Positions 27,401-41,200 of a stretch of DNA of 64,000 nt are shown here, in pieces. The number at the start of each line of letters is the position of its first letter. Position 1 is the first letter of the stretch. Made by a program: the position numbers and the translations under genes. The notes under the pieces were generated by a model. It saw only the letters and a list, made by a program, of their open reading frames with translations, ran no database searches and was not told the DNA's origin. Origin of the DNA: Serilophus lunatus (Eukaryota; Chordata; Aves; Passeriformes; Eurylaimidae); NCBI GenBank assembly GCA_013399895.1, contig VXBA01005600.1, positions 993,994-1,057,993 on the forward strand. Reading direction: 5' to 3'.

Positions 27401-30400
27401 GCTTTGGCAGTAGCAGGGCTGGGGCTCTGTCCCTGCCTGTGTGAGGGACAGCTTGCTGGAGCCAGGCAGGCCGTGTCTGTGCATGAGTTTCCTCTGCTGG
27501 CGCCTGGCAGGACATGGAGACCTCCTGTCCTCTTGGCACGGATCCACACAGGGCCTGAGCTGACCGTGGTTCTCTGAGGCTTTCTGCCGGGTTTCCAACA
27601 CTGACCTTAGGGTAGCTGTTCAGTGTTATGAGTTACACCACAGCCCACGTTTTCAAAAGCTTTGAAGAGCATATTGACAAATGCCTTCAGTGGTCAGGTT
27701 AGTGATGGGCAGAAATGGTATCTCCATAGGTGTGGAGAGGAGGATATCTACAGGCTTATGATAAGAAAGTCAGTATTTCAGTAGACAGCAGGTGCTTCTG
27801 CTCTGAACTGAGAATGCTATCTAGTGCAGTGCAGCATATTTTTTTTTTAAATAACTGAGATGAGGCAGCATGCATGGAAACATGGCATGATAAAATAAAA
27901 TTGAAATGAGTTGTAGCTCTTGTCTTCAGGTAGTTTAAGGTCTGGTATATAACTCAAAGGAGGGAGGGCTGTTGATCCTACCTTCATGATCAAATAACTA
28001 GCTACTCGGTGTTTCGTCCCTTAACCTTCTGCTTTTAAAACTGTAGCTCCTTCAGTGAAGTCAGAGGAAGATTCAAACAGGGAGTCAAAGGATGGGTGGT
28101 GATCCTGAGCAGCAAAGGAGAGAGGAATGACCTCTGTCCTGGCTGCACAGCAGCCCGCTGTGCATGGCCAGCAGCCTGGGCTGCTCGTCACCATGATGGC
28201 ATGAAGTGGTGTGCAGTGGTACCAAGGCATGGCTAAGCTCCCCGAGCAGCGCCCAGTGTCCTGCACGTGTGTGAGCACCCGTGGCTGTTGGGCTGCTCTG
28301 GGACAGGCACGTTTGTCTTCGCTTAAACCTGCAGGAACTGCCATTATGGCAAAAAAGGCGGTGTCCCTTCCCCTCCCCTCTCTGTCTTCACACACTCATT
28401 TGAAAGAATTTATTGCTGGGAAGAGAGCTTGGGGTCAAGGAAGGTTCAGGGAAAGAAAAGGCCTTTAGGGGTATTACAGCTGCTGTTTTTGCAGCAAGCA
28501 GCATGTAAGCTGTTTTGCATTCAGTGTTGGGATACATATAGGAAACACAGCAGCTTCTCATGGTAAATATTATTGTTGCAAGAGACTCAAGTGGTTTAGG
28601 GTTTTCCTTTTGTTTGAATGTGATCAGAACCTCTGAGCAAAACAGCTTGATTGCTCTGAATTTGGATGCTCAGCAGCCTAGAAATAGAAGGACGTCCATA
28701 GTCCACATAGACATAAGACAATGTTGAAATAGAAAGCAGTTTGCAGGGTCTTATTATGTGGCCTAGCTTTTTGTGAAATGCATTCACTTAAAAGATCTTT
28801 TGCAAGCATACAGTTCGGAGTAGTAGATATAGCCAAGATTGCTTCTACTTTGCCTTGTAATTCCTCCTAAGGTTTTGTCTTCTGTGGTTGGTATCTCCCA
28901 GCCCTGACTGCACAAAGCTTTGCTGACATACTGGCCCACTAACTACTTTTAGATAGGAAATTGCTCACGTGCAAAATGACGTCACATGCGCCTGGGAAAT
29001 GCTTCTGTTATATAGTTTGTAACAGAAGGATTATGAATGTTTACTGTGATTCCTCATGGTTTGGTTTGGGGTTTTGTTTGATTGGTTTTGTTAAAAATTT
29101 GTTAAAACTTTTTGTGGAAGTGGGTACATAGATCTTACTGGACACTTCTGTTATGTTATATCTGGAAACACTTCAGCACTAGTAAACTTGGAAACTATGT
29201 TAAACGTGTACAGTCTAATCCCTGAATGTTTTACTGTCTTAGTGATACAACTACATCCTTGCCACAGTTTCATGTGTAGAAATTTGCCCTAAGACAGCAT
29301 CATTTTCCAGAGCACCCATTGAGTCAGGAAACCCCCTCTGTAGCAGTCAGACCTCTTGCTTAAATGCTACAGCAAAGCCAGTCCGCCATCTCTCCTTTAG
29401 GGATGATTAAACTTTCAGAAGCTGATTATTGGTGGAGTATTTGGGAAAATGACACTGGTGGGAAAGACAAGGCTCTTCCCCTTGCAAACTGAGGCACTGA
29501 GAGAAGAATACAGGAATTGTGTGTATACAGTAGACCGTACAGTAGAGTAGAAATAGGAGATGAGATGCTTACGTCCACTATGCCTGCATGCTTTTTTCTT
29601 CCCCAATGTCTATAAAGGTTAGAGCAAGAAATTCCTTTATTTTGCATTAGTATTTTACAGACAAGGTGTAGTTTAAAGGGTCTGGTTCTCTGTGAAATCA
29701 TTCTTCTGTGCATGTGACACAGCTTTATCGCTGCTTTGATGTGGTGCTGGTGGAATTGAGTGCATGCAGATGTGGTTGAGGAGGAACAGTAAGGTTTGAC
29801 CTGGTGTCTTCCGGATTTCTGAGACCTTCTTTCTCAATAAGTTTATGTGATTGCTTTAAATGCAACTGCATGGTTTTCTAGGTAGGCAGCTTTCCAAATT
29901 TCCTCGTAGAGAGTAAGTTTTTGAGCCTATTCATTGCCAAGTTGTATTGCCTTGTTTTTTGCCAAGTAGGCAAAGTTCAATCTTTAGAAGTGGCAACACC
30001 TTCAAAATAGTGGATTCTCTTTTACTCTTGGGCAAAGAGTTGGGGTGGTAGTCTGAAGAAAAAGAAGAATGGTAGATTTTCACATTGATCACTGAAAGCA
30101 GTTTTGCCAGCTTATCACCCCTGTTGACTGCTTCACAATTGTTTGTTTCCTTTATCACTCTTCTTGAAGGATGGTATCAGGAGTAGAAGTCACTGAGAAG
30201 GATGCATGGTGTACCCTATGTGTCATATAATGTTATGCAGCAAATACTTAACTGATTTGTTAGCTGTAACCGGCCTCTGGATTACAAAATTACTTTCATT
30301 CTGGATGTATACTGTTGTCTGAAAACCAAGGTTTCTGCACAAAGTAGACACTTGTAAATAACACTGTTAATCATCCTTTCTTTCCTTCCCAAAGCTTGTG

Positions 30401-33400
30401 CAACGAGGAAAGAAACTTGCTGCGTATTCGAGAGAGAGAGAGACGGAGTCAGGAGGTTCTGGAGAACAAAGACCAGTTTTTTGAGAAGACTCCCCTCTTT
30501 GCAGAACCCTACAAGGTAATGGTTGGGGGGGTGTGAGGTGGCAGGAGAGAGGAGGAAGGAGGGTTGGGGTGGAAAAGGGAGGCTGTGGCTTCTGCATTGA
30601 GTGTAGCAGACTTGAGCATAATACATGCAAACACAGCATCTTCCCATCTGCTTGAGTTTCTCAGATTATGTGCTTACATCTCTGGTTGTGCAAGAACAGT
30701 ATGGACTTTGGATTGGCCTCATATATTTAGAGGGAGAGTGCCCGGGGGCAGCGTGGCTGCCTATCTGTGTGCAGATGTGGTTATAAAAAAGGCATCTGAT
30801 GTTAGTGCTCCTGAAGGGTGCGGGGGTACCTGAAAGCTTAGCTTGGAATAATTGATAGTGACTAGAGGAGTTCCATTTGCTTTGGAGAGATTTGTAGGAT
30901 CAAGATGAGCTTGCCTAACTTCACTTGTGGTGATAGAATGTTTCTTCTTGAGCTGGATCTCTTGGGCTATTTTTTTGATTTCCACCTCGTTGTTTTTTTG
31001 TTGCAGACTACTAAAGAAGATGAGTTGTCAAGCCGAATTCAGAACATGCTGGGCAATTATGAGGAGGTCAAGGAGTTCATGAGCAACAAATCCTGTCAGA
31101 ATCTCATAGGAATTCCCAAAAGTGTTGCTCCTCTGATCCCACCAGGAAAGCCTGATCGCCCATACTTCCCTGGAAAGAGCAGCCATACTTTACCAGCTTC
31201 ATTCCAGCACACGCCCCGCCGTCCACCCGTGGGACCTATGGTTGTAGCACCTCGTCCTCCAAGCCACTCCATTCACCACCAAAAGGCACAATCAGGAACA
31301 GAACCAGCTTCAGGTTTGCACACCAAGAGTCACAGCTTCTCCAGCAGTGGGAGCCAAGGTCAAGGACACAATGGTGGTGGCCAGGAAAGTCAGGCAGGTT
31401 TTCAGCACAGTCAGAATGACAAGCCTGGGGATGGTGAAGGTTGTGCTCATGAACTCCAGGCCTCCCCTTTGCCACTTTCCCCATTGCTGCCATGTTTGTT
31501 GTCTTCTCCAGTGGCACTCCTGTCACCTCTACATTCCAGCCAGCATATCAATTCCAGGTCACAGAACAGCAGTAAAAGTCATGGGCCGACCTACAGTCAA
31601 ACAAAATCGTTTCAGGACCTAGTGCCAGGATCACAGGAGAAGGAAAGCCAGGACGGTTCAGCCGTTACCTTGACCAGCACCACTCAGCCTTCCTCTCAGA
31701 CTTTTCCCCCATCTTTGACATCCAAAGCCAGTGCAATGCAGCAGAAACCAACTGCCTATGTCAGACCCATGGATGGCCAAGATCAGGCACCATTTGAATC
31801 CCTGGAGCTCAAACCTCTCCTGGAGGAATACCATGAACAACCCAATGAAGATCTCTCAGATTTGAAGGCAAAGGTCAAAGCAGGACTATCCAAATTGGGA
31901 ACTCCTTCTGAGCCTAAGGAAGAACCCGATGAAGATATCTCAGATTTGAAGAAAAAAGCCAAAGCTGAGCTATCCAAACTAGAAATCCCTTCAGAGCCCA
32001 TAGAGGTGAGTGCAGTTCCTGGGGATCTCTTTTGCTGGCAGACATTCTGTGTGTGTGTGTGTGTTTAGCTGTGGGAGAACAGGTTATCAAATGGCAACGA
32101 GTGCTGGACATGCATGACCCTGTTTGGAAAGCGTATTTTGAGTTTGGGTTTTGATGAGCTGAGTGAGATACCATCCTATTTGAATGGTGAAAATGCGACG
32201 CTTGCCATGATTCCTCTGTAGTTTTCCCAGTGAAGCTGCAGCAGGTCTCATGGTTCAAGAGACTTCTCTGAGTATGATTTTTATTTTTCTCTGAAGCTTG
32301 TTTAAAAGGAGAAGGGGGAAATGTTGTGGTAAGAAGGTCAAGTGGTGATGCTGTTAATATATGAAGAGTGTCTGTACTCAGTCTGAATGCTGGTGGATGG
32401 AGGCCCCAAATCATCACTGAATATTGGGACAGCAGACTGTGCAGTGAGTTCTGTGATCACCTGGGACTGCAAACACCACAGGATTCTACTCAATAAGTTT
32501 GTAAATCTCACTGTAGGCCCACAGGAAAGTATGAATTGCACTTTTCCAGATTGAGTCATTTCAGTCGGTACAGCAAGGCTGAGGACAAGTTTTGCAGATC
32601 AACAGGTGTAATTTAGAACACAATGCTGTGGCTGTTGCACTATTTAAATGTCCTTGACAGAGGGAAGGAAACTTTGGAGATCATGCTTCTTTTGTGTGTG
32701 GTTCTCCCTGCACCTTGAGTTGATTAGAGATTGTGTGTGTGTGGCAGAAACTGGCATGGTTGAGCTGGGTTCAATTAGTCTGTTGTAGCTTTCACTTGAG
32801 AGAAAAAGGAAAGGATGATGGAGAGAATGGCTGGGAAGCCTTTTTATATATTGTTTAGGAGACTATTAGGAACTTGAAGGGAAAGGGATGGCTGGAATTA
32901 TAATTGCTACTTAACCAGAAAGTTAAGATGTTGTTCTTTTCCATTATTTTCATGCAACAAGATTCCTTATTGTACTTCATCTGTTTTTGCTAACCCCAAT
33001 ACCACCTCTCTGATTTGTCAAGTGTGATGGGGGCAGAAACCTTGACTGGTAAAGCAGTGGGAGAGGAGGAGCAGCAGCATTGGGTTGTCCAGCACACACA
33101 ACACATGTTGTCCAGCAAGCACAGCTCTTTTTTCCTGTGCCCTTTGGAGTCCAGTTTCAGCTGTGCCAAGGGACCAGCACACAGCCCTTGCCTGCCTCAT
33201 GGCTTCGCCTCCTGTGAGCACAAAGGCACCTGGTTCCCTGGTACATTTTGGGGTTTTACTGTGCTCATCCTTCAGGACTGAGATTATTGCTATGCCCTAT
33301 GGGACGTGGGATCCCACAGTGCTGACCTAAAGCAGCTGGGAGGGGAGAGCTATGAAGATAGTTTTCAAATTGTATTTTGCCACCTTTGTAATGAAAAGGA

Positions 33401-35216
33401 AGAGTTTGGCTGAAGTCTGCTTTTCATGGAAAAGGAAGTGGATCAGCTACACAAGATATTGCTGTGGGCAATATCTTGTGGAAAATGAGGGTAGTCAAAA
33501 CTAAAATTCTTTCGTGCTGAGAGATTTTATTTGCTTCCAAGTAGGTTTTGCGCCTCAAGACAAGAAGTTCTCTGAAGTCTGCATTTCCTTATTTGCTTGA
33601 ACAGATATTTTACTCCCTGGAGGGAGAAGTAAACCAGTGTAGGGGATGACCTCCTGCATTTTTCTTACTGTCTCATCTGCATTATTGTCTGTATCTCTTT
33701 TCCCATCTGCATACTTTTTGTGTTGTCTCGTGTATCTCTGGTTTAATAGGAGTTTCAATAGGGCAACATTAGGTATGATGCTGTGTACTAGATGAAACTT
33801 TTTTACTTTCCATTGAGCATGTGTGTCTGAGACCAAATGCCCATGAAAATCCTACAGCTACCGTTGCATGAGTACTCACGCTCCTTCTGTTAGATCTGTG
33901 GCAAAATATTAACACAATAAAAAGGGAATTGAAGATAATGAAAGAAGTGTTTTTACACAAACCAGGACCCTGGTTTTAATTATACGCCTAGTCCATTTTG
34001 AAGCTGTTTGATGAACCTTTTTGTGGATATGCTGAATGATACTCCTTCGATCTAGGGGCCTTTAGGCTTTGGCCCCTGACTGTTTTCTGTGCATAGGCAT
34101 TTTGGATAATGGCTCTGTAGACTCTAGTGAAACATGCATTACTTCATTTTCTGCTTATTTCAGTCTTGTCATTGTCACGTTTTCTTACTTCTGTTTTGTC
34201 CCAGTGTTTAATATCTATTTGATGATAGTCCTCCTGAGCTGAAGCCTGAAGAGGGAAGAAGAAACAGTGAGATTGCACACCTGATAGATGACCTGTGTGC
34301 TGGTTGTACAGTATGAGAGAGGTGATTGGGAAACGGGGCTGGAGTGGTTTGCTTTTAGGAAACATCCAGTGAGGTACGTTGCACACAGGGGAAAGATTCA
34401 CCCAAAGAGACGATCTTGGGAAGGCTGATCAAAGATCTTTTGGCTGAAAGGTCATCCTGTGTAGTTTTTGGTGATGCAGGAGCTGTGAGGGAGGCTCCTG
34501 CTCTGCAATGACCCTGATAGTGAATAGGTCTAGACTAGCAGAAACTCCACTGTTCTTCCCTCTTCTCTCAGCAGCTGGAAGCACAGCTTTACACATTTTA
34601 TTTAAAGTGTGTGGCCCCAGTTTACTGAACAGCTAAATGCTAAATACAGCTCTTCCCATGATCTCCCTTGACATGACTTAGGAAAGCTATTTCCTCAACC
34701 ACATGTGTGTTGGCTAATTGAATTTCTGGGGCACGTTACACCTGCAGCTGTGAATACATGATTGACAGCTTCTACTCATGGGAACACTGAAAAGTTAAGC
34801 CTTCCAGCCCAAATAGACACACAGTTTCACTGCTGAGCGAATTAATCCACAGTGGATAACTGTGCAGTGACTCACGTCGCCTTTGCATAAAGAAACTGAA
34901 CAGCTCTTTCCCCTTCAAAACCTTCACTTTCAAATGTCATCCTTGTCTCTTTAAGGCATCTTTTCAAATTTATTGTGGGGAGGCTTAAAAATACAGCACA
35001 CATGAAGAAACTTACATGTATCCCTTCTCTTCATGTGCTAGGTTTTACCTCTTCCTCCACCACCAAAACAAAGATGCTTTTAAAGACGCTTTTTTTCCAT
35101 GTCCTTAGGAGAGCTGCAGCACCAACGGAGACCCTTGTATTTCCTCCATTGATATGGTCTGTGATGTGTGAAAGGGAATTGGCTTGACAGCAGGGCCAAG
35201 AAGTAGTGAGGCTGCG

Positions 35217-35247
<31 letters not shown>

Positions 35248-38200
35248 TTTATAAATCCTTAAGCATTATTGAGGGCAGAGTGTCTAGAGGAATGCACAGC
35301 CCTTGATGCTCACTGGAGGTCTGGCTTTGTTTTCCTGGCAATTTTGTAAATGTTAGTGCATAGCTCGTTTTACTTCATGTAATGAGGCCTCACCGAACTC
35401 TCCTGCCTATGAACCAGGAAGCAAATAGGGCAGCAGCCAATTTAAAATACCAAAACAACAAGAAGAAGCAACCATGAAGAGGCCCAGATGTGTTAAGTCT
35501 TTTTGGTAACACTCTATTGTCTTTGAATCGCAGTGTATACACAAAGATCTGTGTTCGAATTGGGATTGCTGTCATTTGAGCTCTGTTTCGCTCAGCAGAC
35601 ATGAATCGTCACCAGTTAAAACATGGTTGTATAGTGTATAGTAATGACTAAATACCTACAAAGGAGCTTGGATGACAAATATAAAAGGTCCATTCTAGTA
35701 AATAATTTTTTGATGACTTCTCTCCATGGCAACTGAGCTTGTTTACTGGCAGGATTTATTAGACAGGTGAAGAGTAGAAATAAATACATTGTTTTAATCC
35801 AGCATACTTTTAAAATTAAAATCTTTGAAGACTATTATAGTACCATTGGCCTTACATAGTGAATATACAGTATTTAGTATTAAGCTACTATCATCATCTT
35901 TCTACTGACTTGATTTGTATTTCTGATTTCCTGAGCATAAGGGACATTGTGCCTTCTTTCCCCCCCCTCTCCCCTTTGTATTCCTTTTTTTAAATTGTTT
36001 TTTCCTTTGCTTTGCACTGACAGATTGCAAGGTGTTACTCTTCTGTGTCTCCTCTTCCCTTCCCCTTTTATGATTGGCATGCCTTAGGTGATTGGAGAAA
36101 GTTTCCATGCTTCACCACAAGCATTCATTTGTCTTTTTTTTTGGTGTGTGAAGCAGATCAAACACGAATGAGAATTTTTACTTTTTCTGACTGTTTCGGT
36201 TCAGAAAAGTTAAAAGACAAAAGAAGTAAATCTCAACTTCACTGTAAGGGTTGAAACTGAGATATCGTTTCCAGTAAACATCCCTAACAACTTGCATGTA
36301 AATATCCAAAGCTGTGGGGTTTGTGGCCTTTCTTGGAGCCCTTGGGCATTGTGGTAGGTGTGTGCTGAAACAAATTGCAGCCATAGAAAGGTTAACTGTG
36401 GGATTCTCTGCTGCTTGCTGTAATACTAAGTGTCCAAAGATACATCCTGTTACTTAAGTCTTCTCCATGGCAGTTTTTGGCTCTCAGAAGTGAAAGCAGT
36501 TGGTACTTTCTGTGCTCTTACATTATTTTTATTTCTTTTTCCCCTCATTCACTGTGGCAGCTGGGTTGCAGGTACATCCAGAGGCAGTGACTATGGTCGC
36601 TGCTCTTTGGGGTGTTTGCATGGATCACAAGCAGTTTGGGGGTTTGACAGAAGTTATGAGGTCAGGATTGCATACGGCTTTTGCATTTTCAAACACATAA
36701 ACAGATTCTGACTTTTATTTTTTTAACTTGATGCGTACGCAGTGTCTTAGAAGAAATTGCAGTCAATCCTAGTGACAGTAGGGAATTATCTCTCAGTGCT
36801 GTGTTTTGTTTCGGTGTTTTTTTAAAACGAAGCCAGAGTATGCAGGTCTAGTTATGTAAACACAAAAAGCTACTTGTTGTATTTGATTTAATCGGTGAGT
36901 CCCACCGGATGCAACAGAGATTTTTCCCTTGTGTGCCTCTTCTTTGGAAGAAGCCACTCGTTTTATCCAGGCTGGAAATAAACCGGCAATAAAATGCCAA
37001 AGCAGCTCTAATAGGTCACAAGAAACATCCTCCACCAACCTGTTTGTAGATTTTTGAAACTCTCCGCACCGCTTCTTGCACAAGTGGAAAGTGCCAAAGG
37101 GACAGATGTTGCCAATTTGAACTGTACTGGGGGAAGGCAAATATTGCTAAGCAACAGAGTGCTTAAGAGAGCATTTTTCGGAGAGGAGCCAAGGGAGTTA
37201 TGCCTGGGAGCACTTGCAGCTTCTCATGGCTCGGTGCAAGGGAAGAGATTAAAAGTTCTTCCCTGTCAGGGCTGATGCCGCCAGCACAAAAGACACCATA
37301 ACCTATTGACACTGATTAGGGCTGACAAGGGAATGTATGAAAACAGGAAATCTCCCCTGCCATGTAGGAGGGCAGTAAGACTGTTCACAGAGGTAAGTGC
37401 ACCAGGCAAGCGTGGCGTGGCGTGGCGCTGAGCTGCCTGTGCCAGGGCGGTGTCAGGAGTTGGCTTCAGCGGGAGGAGGTAAAACCCAGGCAGGCGCCAA
37501 GCCCTGTGAAGGCTGGTGGGGGCCTCGTCGGGGTCTGGCTTTCATCTCTGGCTGGGAGCAGGTCACTGAAGGATGGGCTGGCAGGGAGAGGGGACAGTTC
37601 TCAGTGAGTCTCGTAATTGCAGGCTGGCTCACATAAATGGAGTTAACTTCTCTGGTTATTGAAGGATGGAAGTGTTTATAAGCAAGATGAGTCTTGAAGC
37701 ACCTCTGTATGGTTATGCTCCTCCCTGCCCAAGCAGTACTTTGTAACTAAGTGCCAGGCTGGAGGTCTTTCCTGTCTCTGGTGGTCCTGAATGCTAGTGG
37801 AGATGTTTCCTCAGAGAGTTAATCTGCCCGTTTCAATCTTCTGAATGATTTTGGCAGTAGACCCCTGGTGTCTTGTTCAAGAGATGCATTTTCAGGATTG
37901 AAACACAGATTTATCTTCTTACATTAGTCATAACATTAATACTCTCCTAATGCTATTTGGAGCACTTTTTGGTCTTTGATCTGATTCTTTGCATTGTTTG
38001 AGTGAAGGGAAACGGTTAGCACGTGCTTTGTGTTGTATTTCTTACTTCATGGGATTTTTATACTGGCTACTAGTAAACCTCAGTAGAAGTGGCATTTTGC
38101 AGCTTAAGGATGTTCCATAGGAATAGTCTGCATCAGCACAGTGATGCAGGTTATGACAAAATCTGGTGGTACTGCGTTTGCTTCTTGGGCACTGATCACA

Positions 38201-41200
38201 GTGCTCTTACCCCACACTGGTGCTGCACCAAGAAGGTGCTACACTCAAGTGTTGGTCAGCTCTCTGGTTTTCAATGAGCAGTAAGTGGAGAAAAGTTTTG
38301 CTGCTGTTTGTATGAGCTAGTACTGTCCTGCATCACAGAAGGGCTTCCTTCTGTTCCCTGGTAGGGTGTGAGATTGTTGGAGTTTATCAAAGCTTGACTG
38401 TACCAATATATTAGTTTTTGAAATTAATTTGGCAAGTACTTTTATTCTTGCCCTGGCATTGCATAGTCTGTTTTCTGTCAGTTATACTTCTCTTACTTTT
38501 CTCCATGTGTGGGTATCCTGCACTTCAAAGTTTCAGGTCTCTTGTTTCATTTTTGCTGGTGTCTTTACAATGTTGCTGTCTGAATTGTCTTTAACATCTT
38601 TCTTCCTCTCGAGTTTTATAAGAGGGTTTTCATCTTCGTGATGGGTGAGCATTCATTACTTAGACAACAAAGTAGTGCTTAATTGTTTTAAGCAGCAGAA
38701 TATTTTAACTCCCAGTTGCAAAAGGTGATATTCTTGTTTTTGATCACCTGCTTTTCAACACACCAGTTTCTCTTCTAAACTGCATTAGCAGTGTTAAACT
38801 TGCTTGCCAGTTTTTTCCATTGGTCAAATGGTTCATAAACGTAATTTGATATTGAGGCCCTCTTTTTGCATGCAGTCAGGTGTAGCAAATAGTACGAGAC
38901 ACGATCTTGGCAGTCCGCTGTGCTCCAAGCAAAAGATCTGGGTGCTTTTCCCAGAGGGGCTCTGCCATCAGCCCAGCTGCCTTTGCATATACCCAACCAC
39001 ATGGGAAACAAACTGCAGCTGATATGACTGTGTTTGTTTCACACCCAACAAGGGCTTGATGCTGGAAAGTGTCCTCTGCTCCCTCCCTTTCCTGCAGCTA
39101 CCTTCATCTAATAAAAGGCATTACTGCCTTCTTTGAGTCCTGCTTCTCCAGGATATTGAATTCAATCACTTTGGCCTTTCTGCCTATTCTTCAAATAGAG
39201 CTTTTCTGGAATCAAAGGAGGAAGGAACAAGTGTGATGTTTGCTTTGGCTGCTAAGGAAATAGAGCTCAATAGTACTTGGCTTGTGGACTAATTTTTAAC
39301 CGGTTATGAAACTTTACCTAAGCTCCCATTACTTACAGAAGCTCTAGTTTGGTGACTTGTATAAATGTGCACTTTCCTTTGAAGTAAATACTATTTAACA
39401 ATTAAAAGTAAATACTAAGTAAATACTATTTAATACTATATAACTATTGCTATTCAATGCATTACTGTATAGCTTAGATTATGCCACAGTCAGAAGTACT
39501 ATCTTGCCTGGCTTATTAAGCTTCACTAAGTCAAAGAAAAAACGTGTCCGTTAGAAAAAAATGCAAAACCAACTTAAAGTTTTCAGATCTCTTTTTTGCT
39601 GCTTGAATTTAGAAAAAATATTGACAACATAGCAGTACGTAACTTTCTCGACATCTCCCAAGGAAAAAAAAAGTAACTTTCTGTATTAGTACAATTTTGC
39701 GAGAACTCATTCCTCTTGAATCAAAACCTAAATTCAAATGTTTGATTTAATGCACTATTGAATTGAATAAACAAAGCACCCCCAAAGGGAAAAGTGTTGG
39801 GACCACTTCCCTATGATTTTTCAGGCTAACTGCTGCTGTATGTGTTTACAAGTATTTTTCTATGTCTCTAGAGTGAGCACTCTGTCAAACTGAATCTTTT
39901 ACAAGTAAATAAAAATAAATAATGTGTGGAACAATTCTGTGTTTAATGCTGTGGTACATATTTCTTCTGAAGCTTGAATTTTTTTAAGATGGTATAAGAA
40001 CATGTAAGGTTTTTTTTAAATATGCCTTGTGCACATTGCATTTTGAATAGCAGTGTCTTATGAAGAATGCTGTAGGTTTGACAAGATGTAGGGTGAATTC
40101 ATGCAACAGGAGACAAAGTTATGTCAGACTTGGATCCTGCCAACCTACTCCTTCTTATACAAGGAATACTTTGGTTTCTTTCATCAGCCTGTCAGGTAAT
40201 TGCTGTTCAGACTAAATTGTAATTCAGACATACTTGGACACCATCTGTTCACTAAAGGTGAAAGGTGTGGTATATTCAGCTTAAATGTTTTCACTTGAAG
40301 AAAGCATTTTACTAAAAGTGCTCTTGGCTGTCATGTTGCTTGTCTATTTGCAGTTTTGCTTTGTTAATCCGTGGCTGGATGTGCTGAAGGAATACCATCT
40401 GTGCTTTACCAGCGCAGAGGACAGGCTGACCTCTCTTGCCTCCTTGGTGTGCTGTACTGCAGAGCAGGGTCAGTTCCATTCCTGCCCCTCTTTGCTAGTA
40501 CAGTGTTCATGTTACCATAACGAAAGCAAGAGGAGAAGCAGCGTGGTATTTATTTTTATGTTTGTTGTGGTAGCAGTAACACCGTGGGTATGTCCTACCC
40601 TTTCCTTAGACATTTCCTTGGAGGCTTCTGTGGTGCACATGTAGGGAAATCCTTGTCCAGCTCTCTGGAGTGTAGGAATTGCACGCAAAACTGTTGTGAT
40701 GTAGGGACTTTGCCTGAGAGGATATAAAGAACAAATCGTGGTACATGAAGGTGTTGAGCCCAATCCATCGTGTGCTACAAATTCTGAAGCTGTCTGCTCA
40801 CATCCCTGAGGTATTTTAAATGGTTTGACTATCTAGCCATTGGTTCATAGTAACTTTTCTCACAAACATTGGCATCATTTGAGAAATTATATATGAAGCA
40901 AAATACGGGCAGTGAAAGAGTAATACAGAAAATCTGGAAATGAGTGTAGTCTTCTCCAGTTTGCTGCCCTAAAGCTGCTTCAGAAAAAAATGTACAAGGA
41001 CTGTCTGTAGGCAGAGGTTGGTTGGTGTCTTCATACTTCTTTTAACCATCTCTCCTTGTTTGGATTTTAATTCTAAGCCATTCAGATGGTATGGTAAATT
41101 AAAAAAAAAAAAGCTGCTTCTCCTGATTATATAGGCAAGGAAAGAAACAGTGAACTGACCTTCTGCCATCCTCAGCATTGTTTTGTTTTCTAACAGCATT

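Larger units (their letters stand above)
6493..30394 (+). other. AFF1: AFF1 intron 1 (23.9 kb)
   Basis: The donor is GTACGG and the acceptor is a pyrimidine-rich TTTCTTTCCTTCCCAAAG. I find no gene inside; the open frames on both strands are short and without recognisable domains. Visible contents are a G-rich run (7107-7123), an imperfect long hairpin (9858-9937), 15-16-bp and 14-bp tandem duplications (12160-12191, 12650-12677), A/C-rich tracts (about 12045-12120 and 15085-15166), an AT-only block (26141-26195), and a G/T-rich block (29057-29115). Segments of higher G+C near 17150-17740, 19100-19560, 27370-27600 and 28080-28400 were inspected and no product was recognised. Confidence 0.85.

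Noticed and set aside
30905..31006. In-frame extension of exon 3 upstream from an ATG at 30905
   Set aside because: The extension is hydrophobic and unlike AFF1, while the pyrimidine tract plus TTGCAG at 31006 and the match to human exon 3 place the exon start at 31007.
31783..32001. Open frames antisense or shifted within exon 3
   Set aside because: These are shadows of the AFF1 reading frame, and their length follows from the codon bias of the real frame.
34055..34078. Short inverted repeat AGGGGCC ... GGCCCCT
   Set aside because: Only 7-bp arms, expected by chance in 64 kb.
37388..37400. Strong donor-like CAGAGGTAAGTG in intron 3
   Set aside because: No matching acceptor with an open, AFF1-like exon is found upstream, and adding an exon here would need transcript evidence. 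Treated as a cryptic site.
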